Shown here one piece after another: positions 17,054 through 26,165 of a stretch of 64,000 nucleotides of DNA. Source of the stretch: Caulobacter sp. X. GTDB lineage: Bacteria; Pseudomonadota; Alphaproteobacteria; Caulobacterales; Caulobacteraceae. Numbering within the stretch: position 1 is the first letter of the stretch; every line of letters begins with the position of its first letter. The notes under the pieces are model-generated. The model was not told the origin of the DNA. It ran no database searches and saw only the letters and a program-made list of their open reading frames with translations. The stretch spans positions 1,178,001-1,242,000 of the forward strand of contig NZ_PEGF01000002.1 in NCBI RefSeq assembly GCF_002742635.1, read 5' to 3'. The position numbers were made by a program, and so were the translations under genes.

Positions 17054-17365
17054 ATGAAATTCTCTATCGCGATCGCGGCGGGTCTCGCCGGCAGCTTCTT
17101 CGTCGCTCAGGCCGCTTCGGCCGCCGGTGGTTTCGAAGACCAAATGGGCCGCTGCCTGCAGCAATTCGCCAACACCCGCGACGCCGCCCAGGTGATGCTG
17201 GAGTGCAACGCGGCCGACGGCAAGCTGTCGGACTGCAAGGTCGTCGACAACAGCGCCGCCGGCAAGGGCTTCGACAAGGCCGCCATGTGCATCGCCGAAA
17301 AGCTGCCGATGGGCGCCAAGACCGGTTCGGTGAAGGTTCCCTTCCGCTTCCCGGGCGGCGCGTAA
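17054..17365 (+). CDS. Small exported protein with a TonB C-terminal-like domain
   Basis: The 103-residue product has a Sec signal peptide (MKFSIAIAAGLAGSFFVAQA, cleavage near AASA). The mature part is short: VMLECNAADGKLSDCKVVDN, then AGKGFDKAAMCIAEKLPMG and KVPFRFPGGA. This cysteine pattern and the closing VPFRF resemble the TonB C-terminal fold, here without any membrane anchor or proline spacer. A role in the periplasm is likely but unknown. It sits between murG and the murC block, on the same strand, and a hairpin terminator follows. Confidence 0.75.
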   Translation: MKFSIAIAAGLAGSFFVAQAASAAGGFEDQMGRCLQQFANTRDAAQVMLECNAADGKLSDCKVVDNSAAGKGFDKAAMCIAEKLPMGAKTGSVKVPFRFPGGA

Positions 17366-17421
17366 GCATCGCTTAGGTTGGCGAGCCGGCGCGTAAGCGT
17401 CGCCTAGCCTACGAAATGAAG

Positions 17422-17453
17422 AGCCCCCGCCGGACCGCTGGCGGGGGCTTTTT
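17422..17453. terminator. Rho-independent terminator after the small exported gene
   Basis: AGCCCCCGCC (17422-17431) pairs with GGCGGGGGCT (17440-17449) and a run of T follows on the plus strand. It ends the ftsW-murG-17054 block and lies in the gap before the convergent 17459-17962 gene. Confidence 0.85.
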
Positions 17454-17458
17454 CGTGT

Positions 17459-17962
17459 TCAGGGTTCGGCGCCGGTCTCGATCAGAGGGCGGCCGAGGTT
17501 GACCGCCTGTTCGACGCTGGTCGCCACCGGGACCTTGGCGAACGGCCGCCAACCGTCGCAGATCACCTTGGCGACCGCCTCGTCCGTGCTTCCCGCCGGC
17601 AACGGCTGAGCCGGTCGTTGGTCGCCGGTCAGAGGGCCTTCGCGGCCGCCGGCCCGGATACTGGAAAAGCCCGCGTGGGCGATCGTCCGGGCCTGGCAGT
17701 CGATCACCTCGTGACGCCAGCCGCCCCAGAATTCCTCCGCGCCCGCCTTGAAGCCGCCCTCCGCGACCTGCAGCACGCGAAGCTTGGCCACGCGGCCCGT
17801 CCACTGGACGCCGCCCATGTCGACGAACACGGCGAAGCGCCCCACGTCGGCCAGCCGAAGCTCAAGCGGGGAGGGCGCTTGGGCCATAGCCGGCCCCGTC
17901 CACAAACTGAGGGCGATCAGGGCGTTTCGCGCCGCGCGGAATTGGTCTAATCGGCTCGTCAT
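17459..17962 (-). CDS. Exported protein of unknown function (surface-adhesin E-like pattern)
   Basis: The 167-residue product has a signal peptide ending in WTGPAMAQA (about residue 28). The mature part shows [19 protein letters not shown] and [15 protein letters not shown], a two-cysteine layout like the small surface-adhesin E family (weak similarity, from memory). The ATG at 17962 overlaps the murC ATG on the other strand in the palindrome CATG (17960-17963). Each gene's promoter must therefore lie in the other's coding region, or the murC start must be coupled to a longer transcript. Confidence 0.65.
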   Translation of the reverse strand: MTSRLDQFRAARNALIALSLWTGPAMAQAPSPLELRLADVGRFAVFVDMGGVQWTGRVAKLRVLQVAEGGFKAGAEEFWGGWRHEVIDCQARTIAHAGFSSIRAGGREGPLTGDQRPAQPLPAGSTDEAVAKVICDGWRPFAKVPVATSVEQAVNLGRPLIETGAEP

Positions 17963-19379
17963 GATCCAGCGTCGACGCCCCGTCCCCTTCGAACTCGGCC
18001 CCGTGCACTTCATCGGCATCGGCGGCATTGGCATGTCCGGCATCGCCGAGATCATGCTGCGCATCGGCTACACCGTTCAGGGTAGCGACGCCAAGGCCAG
18101 CGCCAACACCGAACGGCTCGAGAAGCTCGGCGCGCGCATCTTCATCGGCCATGACGCCGCCCACGTCGAGGGCGCTTCGGCCATCGTCTATTCGACGGCC
18201 GTGAAGGCCGACAACCCCGAGATGGTCGCCGGCCGCGACAAGCGCCTGCCTTTGGTCCGTCGCGCCGAGATGCTGGCCGAGCTGATGCGCCTGCAGTTCT
18301 CGGTGGCCGTGGGCGGCACGCACGGCAAGACGACTACGACCTCGATGGTCGCCGCCCTGCTGGACGCCGGCGGCCTGGATCCCACCGTGGTCAACGGCGG
18401 CATCATCAACGCCTACGGCACCAACGCCAAGGTCGGCGAGGGCGACTGGATCGTCGTCGAGGCCGACGAGAGCGACGGCTCGTTCCTGCGCCTGAAGTCC
18501 ACGGTGGCGATCGTCACCAATATCGACGCCGAGCACCTGGACCATTGGGGCGACTTCGACGCGGTGAAGAAGGGCTTCCAGGACTTCATCCAGAACATCC
18601 CGTTCTATGGCTTCGCCGCCGTCTGCATCGACCATCCGGAAGTGCAGGCCCTGACCTCGCGGATCGAGAACCGCCGCCTGGTGACCTACGGGACCAATCC
18701 GCAGGCCGAGGTGCGAGTCTCGAACATCGAGATGGGCTCCGACGGCGCCAAGTTCGACATCGTGGTCTCGCCGCGCGACGGCGAGGTCGTCCGCTATGAC
18801 GGCCTGAAGATGCCGATGGCCGGCCACCACAACGTGCTGAACGCCGCCGCCGCGGTGGCCGTGGCGCGCGAGCTGGGCGTTGACGCCGAGGCCATCCGCA
18901 AGGGCCTGGCCGGCTTTGGCGGGGTCAAGCGCCGCTTCACCACCACGGGCGTCGCCAATGGCATCCGCGTGGTCGACGACTATGGCCACCACCCGGTCGA
19001 GATCGCCGCCGTGCTGAAGGCCGCCCGCGCGGTGTCGACCGGCAAGGTGATCGCCGTGGTCCAGCCGCACCGCTACACCCGCCTGCGCGACCTGATGACC
19101 GAGTTCTCCAGCTGCTTCAACGACGCCGACACGGTGATCGTGGCCGACGTCTATTCGGCCGGCGAGCAGCCGATCGAGGGCGTCAGCCGCGACGCCCTGG
19201 TCGAGGGGCTCAAGAAGTTCGGCCACCGCCGCGCCATCCCGCTGGAAAGCCCGACGGCCCTCCCGCGCCTGATCGCCGCCGAAGCGACCAGCGGCGACCT
19301 TGTCGTGCTGCTGGGCGCCGGCGACATCACCACCTGGGCCTATGCGCTGCCGGGGCAGCTGGAAGCGCTGTCCAAGTGA
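17961..19379 (+). CDS. murC: UDP-MurNAc:L-alanine ligase MurC
   Basis: MurC adds the first amino acid of the stem peptide. The 472-residue protein has the N-terminal [17 protein letters not shown], the ATP loop [41 protein letters not shown] and the C-terminal [14 protein letters not shown] and VVQPHRYTR. The start at 17961 was chosen from the conserved N-terminus. Its stop overlaps the murB GTG start by four bases. It is divergent from the exported gene at 17459 with overlapping start codons. Confidence 0.95.
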   Translation: MIQRRRPVPFELGPVHFIGIGGIGMSGIAEIMLRIGYTVQGSDAKASANTERLEKLGARIFIGHDAAHVEGASAIVYSTAVKADNPEMVAGRDKRLPLVRRAEMLAELMRLQFSVAVGGTHGKTTTTSMVAALLDAGGLDPTVVNGGIINAYGTNAKVGEGDWIVVEADESDGSFLRLKSTVAIVTNIDAEHLDHWGDFDAVKKGFQDFIQNIPFYGFAAVCIDHPEVQALTSRIENRRLVTYGTNPQAEVRVSNIEMGSDGAKFDIVVSPRDGEVVRYDGLKMPMAGHHNVLNAAAAVAVARELGVDAEAIRKGLAGFGGVKRRFTTTGVANGIRVVDDYGHHPVEIAAVLKAARAVSTGKVIAVVQPHRYTRLRDLMTEFSSCFNDADTVIVADVYSAGEQPIEGVSRDALVEGLKKFGHRRAIPLESPTALPRLIAAEATSGDLVVLLGAGDITTWAYALPGQLEALSK

Positions 19380-20281
19380 GCTGGAAGGCCAACCTCCCGA
19401 CCGTCCGCGGCAAGCTGCTGATCGACGAGCCGCTGGCGCCGTTCACCTGGTTCCGGGTCGGCGGTCCGGCCGATGTCGTGTTCCTGCCGGCCGACGAGCA
19501 GGACCTGTCGGACTTCCTGAAGGCGCTGGACCCGTCGGTCCCGGTGATGGCGATCGGCGTGGGATCGAACCTGCTGGTCCGCGACGCCGGCGTCGACGGC
19601 GTGATCATCCGCCTTGGCAAGGGCTTCAACGCGGTCGAACCGCTCGGCGGCAACCGCATCCGGGCTGGCAGCGCCGTGCCGGACGCCATCCTGGCCCGCA
19701 AGGCGGCCGAGGCGGGCATCGCGGGGCTGGAGTTCTATGTCGGCGTCCCCGGCACGATCGGCGGCGCGGTGATCATGAACGCCGGCTGCTACGGCTCCGA
19801 GACGGTCAACGTGGTCAAGTCGGTGCGGGTCATGGACCGCGCCGGCGTCGTGCGCGAGCTGGCGGTCGAGGACCTGCATTACACCTATCGCCACAGCGCC
19901 TTGCAGGACGGCGACACGGTGATCGTGCTGGACGCGGTGTTCGAGGGGACGGCGGACGAGCCCGAGGCGATCAAGGCCCGCATGGCCGAAATCACCGCCC
20001 GGCGCGAGACCACCCAGCCGATCCGCGAAAAGACCGGCGGCTCGACCTTCAAGAACCCGCCGGGCCACTCATCGTGGAAGCTGGTCGACGAGGCCGGCTG
20101 GCGGGGGAAACTGTTCGGCGGGGCGATGTTCTCACCCTTGCACAGCAACTTCCTGATCAACACCGGCGAGGCCACGGCGGCCGACCTGGAAGGCCTGGGC
20201 GAGGCGGTGCGCGCCGACGTCAAGGCCAAGACCGGCGTCCAGCTGGACTGGGAGATCAAGCGGATCGGGCGGGCGGGGTAG
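19376..20281 (+). CDS. murB: UDP-N-acetylenolpyruvoylglucosamine reductase MurB
   Basis: MurB reduces the enolpyruvyl group to lactyl, making UDP-MurNAc with FAD and NADPH. The 301-residue protein contains [30 protein letters not shown], the FAD-binding [18 protein letters not shown], and [16 protein letters not shown] with the catalytic serine region. The usual GGAQVSEKHAN motif reads [11 protein letters not shown] here, while the C-terminal acid motif [12 protein letters not shown] is intact. The GTG start overlaps the murC stop. Confidence 0.95.
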   Translation: MSWKANLPTVRGKLLIDEPLAPFTWFRVGGPADVVFLPADEQDLSDFLKALDPSVPVMAIGVGSNLLVRDAGVDGVIIRLGKGFNAVEPLGGNRIRAGSAVPDAILARKAAEAGIAGLEFYVGVPGTIGGAVIMNAGCYGSETVNVVKSVRVMDRAGVVRELAVEDLHYTYRHSALQDGDTVIVLDAVFEGTADEPEAIKARMAEITARRETTQPIREKTGGSTFKNPPGHSSWKLVDEAGWRGKLFGGAMFSPLHSNFLINTGEATAADLEGLGEAVRADVKAKTGVQLDWEIKRIGRAG

Positions 20282-20290
20282 GGGCTTAAC

Positions 20291-20466
20291 TCTCCTCCCC
20301 CACCGGGGGAGGGGGACCAGCGAAGCTGGTGGAGGGGCCCCTGTGCGGCGGGATTACATCCTGTGGGCTGTTGAGTTCGCGCCTTTGAACTGACTGAGAC
20401 CGTCGCCAATTCGGCTGGCCCCTCCACCGCCGTTCGGCGGTCCCCCTCCCCCAGAGGGGGAGGAGA
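20291..20466. repeat. Intergenic inverted repeat with paired arms (copy B)
   Basis: A left arm at 20291-20340 (CTCCTCCCCC...GGTGGAGGGG) is an imperfect inverted copy of a right arm at 20417-20466 (CCCCTCCACC...GGGGGAGGAG). Each arm also folds on itself. The 75-bp centre holds no gene. It resembles the elements at 1229, 22451 and 31370. Confidence 0.75.
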
Positions 20467-21023
20467 GGAAAAGTACGAGCGTTCGCGGCGCTCTATGATC
20501 CGCGTATCCGGAATCGAACCGAACGATTTCAAAGACTTCCCACTTTTACACGCCGCTCTGTGATCCGCGTTGAATCCCGCCTCATACTCTTCCTCACCCG
20601 ATGGCTTGGAAGGGACGTCCGGCCGGCGATCGCGACGGCCGTCGGGGGTGGTCGAGCGGGACAAGGTTCGGGCTGAAATCGCCCGGACGGTCCGGGGACC
20701 GGGTCGCCAGCCCGGCCCGCCCGCCGGGGGCCTCTTTCGGAAGCGGGTTAAAACCCCGCGCGTCGAAGGCTCACCGGATAACGATCGCGCGGAGCGCTCA
20801 GGCTTCGTCGAAACGGTAACAACTCTATCCTCATCCGGACGAATGTCCGGGCGCTCCGCATCCCCTTCCGACCCTTCAGCGGCCCGCCGCGTGAAGCGGC
20901 GAAGTCGCGCGCCTGTTCACTTCCTAGGCTTGCAGGCCCTATGGCGCCCGTAGCGCCTTTGCTGACTCCCCGTGGCGCGAACCGGTGCTATGACTCCCAT
21001 GCCATTGGGGAGAGTCCTTGCTC
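20467..21023. other. Noncoding stretch with a direct repeat and a possible folded RNA
   Basis: No convincing gene is present in this 550-bp stretch. It holds an imperfect 18-bp direct repeat (20488-20505 and 20553-20570, around GCTCT-TGATCCGCGT), which looks like part of a dispersed intergenic element. It also holds a foldable segment: GCGGAGCGC (20789-20797) pairs with GCGCTCCGC (20851-20859), and the hairpin CCGGAC-GAAT-GTCCGG (20835-20850) lies directly against it. The end carries the ribosome site of the peptidase gene. A small RNA is possible but unproven. Confidence 0.4.
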
Positions 21024-22430
21024 ATGTACCGTCGCTTACTGGCCGCCTCGGCCGTTTTCGCCCTGCTTTCGGGCGCCGCCCACGCTCAAGACGTCAAGAC
21101 CGCTGAAACGCTGCGGGACAAGGCGCTGCTGGACCGCACCGCCTGGGAGATCACCGAAGATCTCACCACCACGATCGGTCCGCGTCTGGTCGGCTCGCCG
21201 GCCATGGAGCGCGCCAAGGATTGGGGCGTCGCCAAGTTCAAGGCGCTGGGCTTCACCAACATCAAGGTCGAGCAGTTCGCCAAGCCGTCCTGGACGCGCG
21301 GCGAGGAGAGCGGCGAGCTGGTCGCGCCCTATCCGATGAAGCTGAACGTCCTGGGCCTGGGCCGGACGGTCCCGACCCCGCCCGAAGGGATCGAGGCCGA
21401 CGTCGCTCTCTTCCGCACCTTCGCCGATCTGGTCGCCGCGCCGGAAAGCGCCGTGAAGGGCAAGATCGTCGTCATCACCCAGCCGATGGTCCGCACCCAG
21501 GACGCCTCGGGCTACGGCGTCGCGGGCATTTCGCGTCGCGCCGGCCCGACCGAGGCCGCCAAGCGCGGCGCGGTCGCGATCCTGATCCGCTCGATCTCGA
21601 CCTCGGACTCGACCGTGCCGCACACGGGCGTCACCGCCTTTGGCCCGGACGTCGTCACCGTGCCGTCGGCCGCCATCGGCGTGCCGGAGGCCGAACAGCT
21701 GGAGCGTCTGGCCAAGAAGGGCCCGCTGCGCATCAAGCTGAAGCTGGCCTCGACCACCGATCCCAACGACGTGGCCTGGAACATCTCGGGCGAGATCAAG
21801 GGCTCGGAGAAGCCGGACGAAGTGATCGTCATCGGCGGCCACCTCGACAGCTGGGACGTCGGCACCGGCGCGCTCGACGACGCCACCGGCATCGCCATCA
21901 CCACCGCGACCGCCAAGCTGATCGGCGATTTGCCGAAGCATCCCAAGCGCACGATCCGCGTCGTGATGTTCGGCTCGGAAGAAAGCGGCGGTTCGTCGGA
22001 AGCCTATCTGGCCGCGCACAAGGACGAGGTCGCCAAGATCGTGCTGGCCGGCGAGAGCGACGAGGGCGCCGACAACATCTTCGCGCTGAAGCTGCCGGCC
22101 GGCGCGCAAGGCACGCCGTTCGCCACCACGGTGGCCAACGTCTTGTCGCCGCTGAAGATCATCGTGTCGCGCGATCCGGCCCGCGGCGGCGGCGCCGACA
22201 TCTCGGGCCTGGAGCAGGCCGGCGTTCCGTCGGTCGAGATGCGCCAGGACGCCAGCCGCTACTTCGACTACCACCACACCATGGATGACACCCTCAACAA
22301 GGTGCGCCCGAATGAACTGGCCCAGAACGTCGCCGCCTGGACCAGCCTGATCTATCTGGTCGCCGACAGCGACATCGACTTCCGCGCCTTGAAGCCGGCC
22401 GGCGCGCCGGCCCCGGCGGCGTCGCACTAA
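21024..22430 (+). CDS. Exported M28-family metallopeptidase (carboxypeptidase Q-like)
   Basis: The 468-residue product has a Sec signal peptide (MYRRLLAASAVFALLSGAAH, cleavage after AHAQ). A protease-associated insert lies at about residues 120-250. The M28 zinc core has the ligands in GGHLDSWDVGTGALDDATG (His, Asp), FGSEESGGSS (Glu-Glu), AGESDEGADN and the late YHHTMDDT (His). It should act in the periplasm on peptides. The ATG at 21024 was chosen over TTG 21018 because GGGGAGAG at 21007-21014 is well spaced to it. It lies inside the dcw region but has no known cell-wall role. Confidence 0.88.
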   Translation: MYRRLLAASAVFALLSGAAHAQDVKTAETLRDKALLDRTAWEITEDLTTTIGPRLVGSPAMERAKDWGVAKFKALGFTNIKVEQFAKPSWTRGEESGELVAPYPMKLNVLGLGRTVPTPPEGIEADVALFRTFADLVAAPESAVKGKIVVITQPMVRTQDASGYGVAGISRRAGPTEAAKRGAVAILIRSISTSDSTVPHTGVTAFGPDVVTVPSAAIGVPEAEQLERLAKKGPLRIKLKLASTTDPNDVAWNISGEIKGSEKPDEVIVIGGHLDSWDVGTGALDDATGIAITTATAKLIGDLPKHPKRTIRVVMFGSEESGGSSEAYLAAHKDEVAKIVLAGESDEGADNIFALKLPAGAQGTPFATTVANVLSPLKIIVSRDPARGGGADISGLEQAGVPSVEMRQDASRYFDYHHTMDDTLNKVRPNELAQNVAAWTSLIYLVADSDIDFRALKPAGAPAPAASH

Positions 22431-22450
22431 GGTCTACCACCAAGGCTCTC

Positions 22451-22583
22451 CCTTCCCCCTCGATGGGGGAAGGGTAGGGATTGGGGGTGTTGGCACGGCC
22501 TGTCCGCCTCTCTAGGAAGGGCGCTAAGGCGTCCGAAGCGGCGCGATCACCCCCACCCAACCCTCCCCCATCGAGGGGGAGGG
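22451..22583. repeat. Intergenic inverted repeat with paired arms (copy C)
   Basis: CCCTTCCCCCTCGATGGGGG...GGGATTGGGGGTG at 22450-22489 is an inverted copy of ATCACCCCCACCCAACCCTC...GAGGGGGAGGG at 22547-22583. It fills most of the gap between the peptidase and ddl. Confidence 0.75.
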
Positions 22584-22599
22584 CTTCTTAGAGCGCCAA

Positions 22600-23559
22600 A
22601 TGACCGACCAGCCTCTCTCCGGCCGCCACATCGCCGTCCTGCTGGGCGGTCCCTCGTCGGAACGCAAGGTCAGCCTGGTCTCGGGCGCCGCCTGCGCCGA
22701 CGCGCTGGAGCGGCTGGGGGCCAAGGTCACGCGGATCGACGCAGGGCCCGACATCGCCCAGGTGCTGACGGCGACCAAGCCGGACCTCGTCTTCAACGCC
22801 TTGCACGGCGAATGGGGCGAGGACGGCTGCGTCCAGGGCGTGCTGGAGACGCTGAAGCTGCCCTACACCCACTCGGGCGTGCTGGCCTCGGCCCTGGCGA
22901 TGGACAAGGCCAAGGCCAAGGCTGTCTTGGCGGCGGCCGGCGTCGTCGTGCCCGGCGGCGGCCTGTTCAACCGTCACGAGGTGGCCCGCGACCACGTCAT
23001 CCCGCCGCCCTATGTGGTCAAGCCGAACGCCGAGGGTTCCTCGGTGGGCGTGTTCATCGTCAAGGAAGGCGCCAACCGTCCGCCCGAGGAAGTCGGCGCT
23101 CCGTCGTGGACCTTCGGCGAGGAGGTCATGGTCGAGCCGTACATTCGCGGCCTGGAACTGGCGGTCGCCGTGATGGGTGAGGCGAATGGTCCCAGAGCCC
23201 TCGCGGTTACCGATATTCGTGCATCCACAGGTTTTTATGACTACGAGGCCAAGTACTCGGAAGGCGGCTCGATCCACGTCCTGCCGGCCCCAATCCCTGA
23301 TGGCGTAAGGGATCGCGCGATGCGGATGGCCGAGTTGGCGCACTCCGCTCTTGGTTGTCGAAGTGTGACTCGGTCCGACCTTCGTTATGACGACATTAAC
23401 GACATTCTGGTCCTTCTAGAGGTCAATACGCAGCCCGGCATGACTCCGACCTCGCTCGCTCCCGAGCAGGCCGCCCACGTCGGGATTCCGTTTGATCAGT
23501 TGGTTCTATGGATCGTGGAGGACGCTTATGCCCGCCGTAACGCGGGGGGGACCGCCTAA
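22600..23559 (+). CDS. ddl: D-alanine:D-alanine ligase
   Basis: Ddl joins two D-alanines for MurF. The 319-residue ATP-grasp protein has the N-terminal [55 protein letters not shown]-type [16 protein letters not shown] and the Mg-binding [20 protein letters not shown]. It overlaps ftsQ by 32 bases. Codons between about 23185 and 23420 are less GC-biased than the rest and include a GACTC site at 23367, as expected if a promoter for ftsQ-ftsA is embedded there. Confidence 0.95.
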   Translation: MTDQPLSGRHIAVLLGGPSSERKVSLVSGAACADALERLGAKVTRIDAGPDIAQVLTATKPDLVFNALHGEWGEDGCVQGVLETLKLPYTHSGVLASALAMDKAKAKAVLAAAGVVVPGGGLFNRHEVARDHVIPPPYVVKPNAEGSSVGVFIVKEGANRPPEEVGAPSWTFGEEVMVEPYIRGLELAVAVMGEANGPRALAVTDIRASTGFYDYEAKYSEGGSIHVLPAPIPDGVRDRAMRMAELAHSALGCRSVTRSDLRYDDINDILVLLEVNTQPGMTPTSLAPEQAAHVGIPFDQLVLWIVEDAYARRNAGGTA

Positions 23560-24436
23560 GCCTAGGCGACCTCGGGCCGAAGCGCCCGCAAGTCCGAGCA
23601 AGGGCCGGGCCGCGCCGCGAGGCGCGCAGCCGGCCGCCAAGCTGCACGCCGCCAAGGGCGTGGGCCTCTCGCCCACGGTCGCCCTGAGCGTCGCGGGCGC
23701 GGCTCTGGGCCTCGGACTGGTGGTGATGCTCGCTACAGGACACCGCGCCGAGCGTATCGGCGCGTCGATGGCCCGTGGCGTCGACGGCGCGTTCGCCTCG
23801 GCCGGGTTCAAGCTGAAGACGGTCCACATCCGCGGGGCGTCTTCGACCGCCCAGGCCGACATCCTGAAAGCCTCGGGCCTCTATCTCGACCAGCCGACGC
23901 TGGGCATGGATCTGGCGGGCGTGCGCCAGCGGGTGCAAGGCGTGGGCTGGGTGAAAGACGTCCAGGTCGTGCGCATGCTGCCCGACACCGTGCTGATCTC
24001 CGTCCAGGAGCGGCCGGCGCTGGCGGTCTGGCAGAACCAGGGCCGGATGAAGGTGATCGACGCCGAGGGGCGGGTGATCAACGAGGCCGACCCCGCGCGC
24101 TTCCCGCAGCTGCCGCTGGTGGTCGGGCAGGGCGCCGACCAGGCCGCGGGCCTGATCCTGCCGGCGGTGGCCTCGCGTCCGCGCCTTCGGGATCGTCTTG
24201 AGGCGATGGTGCGGGTGGACGACCGCCGCTGGGATCTTCGGCTGAAGGACGGATCGCTGATCCAGCTTCCGGCCATTGACGAAGAATCCGCGCTGATTCA
24301 ATTGGATCAGCTCGACCAGCGGCAGAGAATCCTGGACATGGGTTTCGCGCGGATCGATCTGCGCGACCCCGAAATGGTGGCTGTGAGACCTCGCGACGCG
24401 GCGCTGCCTGGGCAGCCCGCGGCCGGCGGGGCGTAA
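23528..24436 (+). CDS. ftsQ: Cell division protein FtsQ
   Basis: FtsQ is a bitopic inner-membrane protein that links early and late divisome proteins. The 302-residue product has a long basic and proline-rich cytoplasmic N-terminus, one membrane helix (about residues 50-72, [19 protein letters not shown]) and a POTRA domain from [20 protein letters not shown]. The FtsQ beta-domain ([17 protein letters not shown]) follows. The ATG at 23528 was chosen for its ribosome site TGGAGGA. It begins inside the end of ddl and is followed by ftsA. Confidence 0.93.
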   Translation: MPAVTRGGPPKPRRPRAEAPASPSKGRAAPRGAQPAAKLHAAKGVGLSPTVALSVAGAALGLGLVVMLATGHRAERIGASMARGVDGAFASAGFKLKTVHIRGASSTAQADILKASGLYLDQPTLGMDLAGVRQRVQGVGWVKDVQVVRMLPDTVLISVQERPALAVWQNQGRMKVIDAEGRVINEADPARFPQLPLVVGQGADQAAGLILPAVASRPRLRDRLEAMVRVDDRRWDLRLKDGSLIQLPAIDEESALIQLDQLDQRQRILDMGFARIDLRDPEMVAVRPRDAALPGQPAAGGA

Positions 24437-24466
24437 TGGACTTGATGGGCTGAGGTGACGATAGCG

Positions 24467-25792
24467 ATGTCGCGAATGGAGGACCGGAAACAGGCTCGCG
24501 AGGGCCTGAAGGCGACGCTTGTGCGCCAGCCCGCCATCGCGGCCGTCGATCTGGGCGCGTCGAAGGTGACGTGCTTCATCATGAAGCCCGACGGCATCCA
24601 CCGTGAGAACCGCACCCTGACGACCTCCGGCGTCGGCTATGTCCAGTCGCGCGGCGTGCGCGGCGGCGCGATCGTCAACCTCGACGAAGCCGCCCAGGCC
24701 ATCGCCCAGGCCGTCGAGCGCGCCGAGACCGTGGCCGGCGTTAACGTCCAGGGCGTCAGCGTCTGCACCGCCGGCGGCCAGCTGGCCAGCCACCGCGTCC
24801 ACGCCCAGGTCTCGCTGGGCGCCCGCCCGATCTCTGACGGGGACCTGTCGCGCGCCATCGCCTCGGCCCTGGCCCAGGTGCGCATCCCCGGCCGCAAGCC
24901 GATCCATCTGCTGCCGATCGCCTGGTCGGTCGACGGCCAGCGCGGCATCCGCGACCCGCGCGCCATGTTCGGCCGCTCGCTAGGGCTGGAGTTGCTGGTC
25001 GTCTCGGTCAACGAGAACATCTTCCACACCCTGGCCCACTGCGTCGAACGCGCTCACTTGTCCTTCGAGGGCATCGTCGCCGCGCCGTTTGCCTCCGCGC
25101 TCGCCGCGCTTGAAGAGGACGAGATGGACCTGGGCGCGGTCTGCATCGACATGGGCGGCGGCTCGACCTCGGTGGCGGTGTTCAACAACGGCGCGCTCTG
25201 CCACGTCGACAGCCTGGCCGTCGGCGGCGGGCACGTGACTCAGGACATCGCGCGCGGCCTGCAGACCTCGGTGGTCGGCGCCGAGCGCATCAAGACCCTG
25301 CACGGCAGCGCCATCGCCTCGGCCAACGAGGACCGCGAGATGATCGAGGCCCCGCCGCGCGGCGACGATCCGGGCGCGGGTCCGGTCATCGCGCCGCGCT
25401 CGCTGCTGAAGGGCATCATCCAGCCGCGCGTCGAGGAAACCCTGGAACTGCTGCGCGAGCGCCTGAAGGCCTCGGGCGCGCCGGTCGAGCCGGGCGCGGG
25501 CATCGTCCTGACCGGCGGCGCCAGCCAGCTGGCCGGCGTGCGCGAAGTGGCCGTGCGCGTCTTCGATCGTCCGGTTCGCCTGGGCCGTCCGCGTCGGGTG
25601 CCGCACCTGGCCGACGCCGCCTCGGGCCCGGCCTTCTGCGCGGCCGCCGGCACGTTGCACCGGACGGCCTTTGGTCCGCGCGAAGCCGTCTCGTCCAAGG
25701 CCCTGGCCGGCGGCGTGGCCCGCAAGCGTCCGCTGGATCCGAACGCCAGCCCCATCTCGCGCGCCGCCGCCTGGCTGCGCGACAACCTCTAG
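24467..25792 (+). CDS. ftsA: Cell division protein FtsA
   Basis: FtsA is an actin-like ATPase that tethers FtsZ to the membrane. The 441-residue protein has the phosphate-1 motif AAVDLGASKVTCFI, the 1C domain after it, phosphate-2 VCIDMGGGSTSVAVF, the adenosine motif GIVLTGGASQLAGV and a C-terminal amphipathic membrane helix (SPISRAAAWLRDNL). The ATG at 24467 is preceded by TGAGGTGA; a GTG at 24455 is less likely. A terminator follows at 25851, so ftsZ is mainly transcribed from its own promoter. Confidence 0.95.
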   Translation: MSRMEDRKQAREGLKATLVRQPAIAAVDLGASKVTCFIMKPDGIHRENRTLTTSGVGYVQSRGVRGGAIVNLDEAAQAIAQAVERAETVAGVNVQGVSVCTAGGQLASHRVHAQVSLGARPISDGDLSRAIASALAQVRIPGRKPIHLLPIAWSVDGQRGIRDPRAMFGRSLGLELLVVSVNENIFHTLAHCVERAHLSFEGIVAAPFASALAALEEDEMDLGAVCIDMGGGSTSVAVFNNGALCHVDSLAVGGGHVTQDIARGLQTSVVGAERIKTLHGSAIASANEDREMIEAPPRGDDPGAGPVIAPRSLLKGIIQPRVEETLELLRERLKASGAPVEPGAGIVLTGGASQLAGVREVAVRVFDRPVRLGRPRRVPHLADAASGPAFCAAAGTLHRTAFGPREAVSSKALAGGVARKRPLDPNASPISRAAAWLRDNL

Positions 25793-25850
25793 GTCGAGGC
25801 CGCTTCGACCTTCAAACCTTAAGCGTGATTAACTCTACTGTTTAACTTTA

Positions 25851-25885
25851 AAGGCCCCTCCGAGCACCTCGGACGGGCCTTTTTT
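25851..25885 (+). terminator. Rho-independent terminator between ftsA and ftsZ
   Basis: GGCCCCTCCGAG and CTCGGACGGGCC form a stem around CAC, followed by six T. It separates ftsQ-ftsA transcription from ftsZ. Confidence 0.9.
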
Positions 25886-25918
25886 GCTGCTCAAAGCGTG
25901 GCTATTCGCCAGAATAGA

Positions 25919-26037
25919 GACTCAGCGGCGTTCGGTCGCAGATGTCTGTGGACGCTGTCCGGGCCCTTGGTTCGCTTGGGTTTTCTGTTGATAGACCACA
26001 ATTTATCCCAAGGCCGCGCTCGACCAGACCCCGACTC
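25919..26037. promoter_or_regulatory. Two GANTC (CcrM) methylation sites in the ftsZ leader
   Basis: GACTC occurs at 25919-25923 and 26033-26037 in the 280-bp region before ftsZ. In Caulobacter, CcrM methylation of GANTC in this promoter is known to promote ftsZ expression. The second site is 11 bp from the CtrA box. Confidence 0.6.
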
Positions 26038-26048
26038 AGATTATGCAG

Positions 26049-26064
26049 TTAACTGCCGATTAAC
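26049..26064. promoter_or_regulatory. CtrA box in the ftsZ promoter region
   Basis: TTAA-CTGCCGA-TTAAC is a perfect match to the CtrA consensus TTAA-N7-TTAAC. In Caulobacter crescentus CtrA represses ftsZ in swarmer cells through a site in this position. The box lies about 100 bp before the ftsZ start. The rest of 25886-26165 shows no gene. Confidence 0.85.
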
Positions 26065-26165
26065 GATGGTGGTTGTTCTGTTAACACGATCGTCGAGGCA
26101 TCCCCGGCGATTGGGTGTCGCCGAGGTCTAATTTGACGATTTCGGCGTAAGGACGCGAGGGTCCC

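Noticed and set aside
20507..20523. A T-arm-like sequence on the minus strand (stem TTCGG, loop TTCGATT, stem CCGGA)
   Set aside because: No acceptor stem, anticodon arm or D arm could be found around it. It is better explained as part of a dispersed repeat.
20570..20953. A 127-codon plus-strand open frame in the gap after murB
   Set aside because: It has no ribosome site, its composition is unlike a protein, and it overlaps the repeated and foldable noncoding DNA.
25826..25845. TTAACTCTACTGTTTAAC after ftsA as a CtrA box
   Set aside because: The spacing between TTAA half-sites is not seven, and it lies before a terminator rather than at a promoter.
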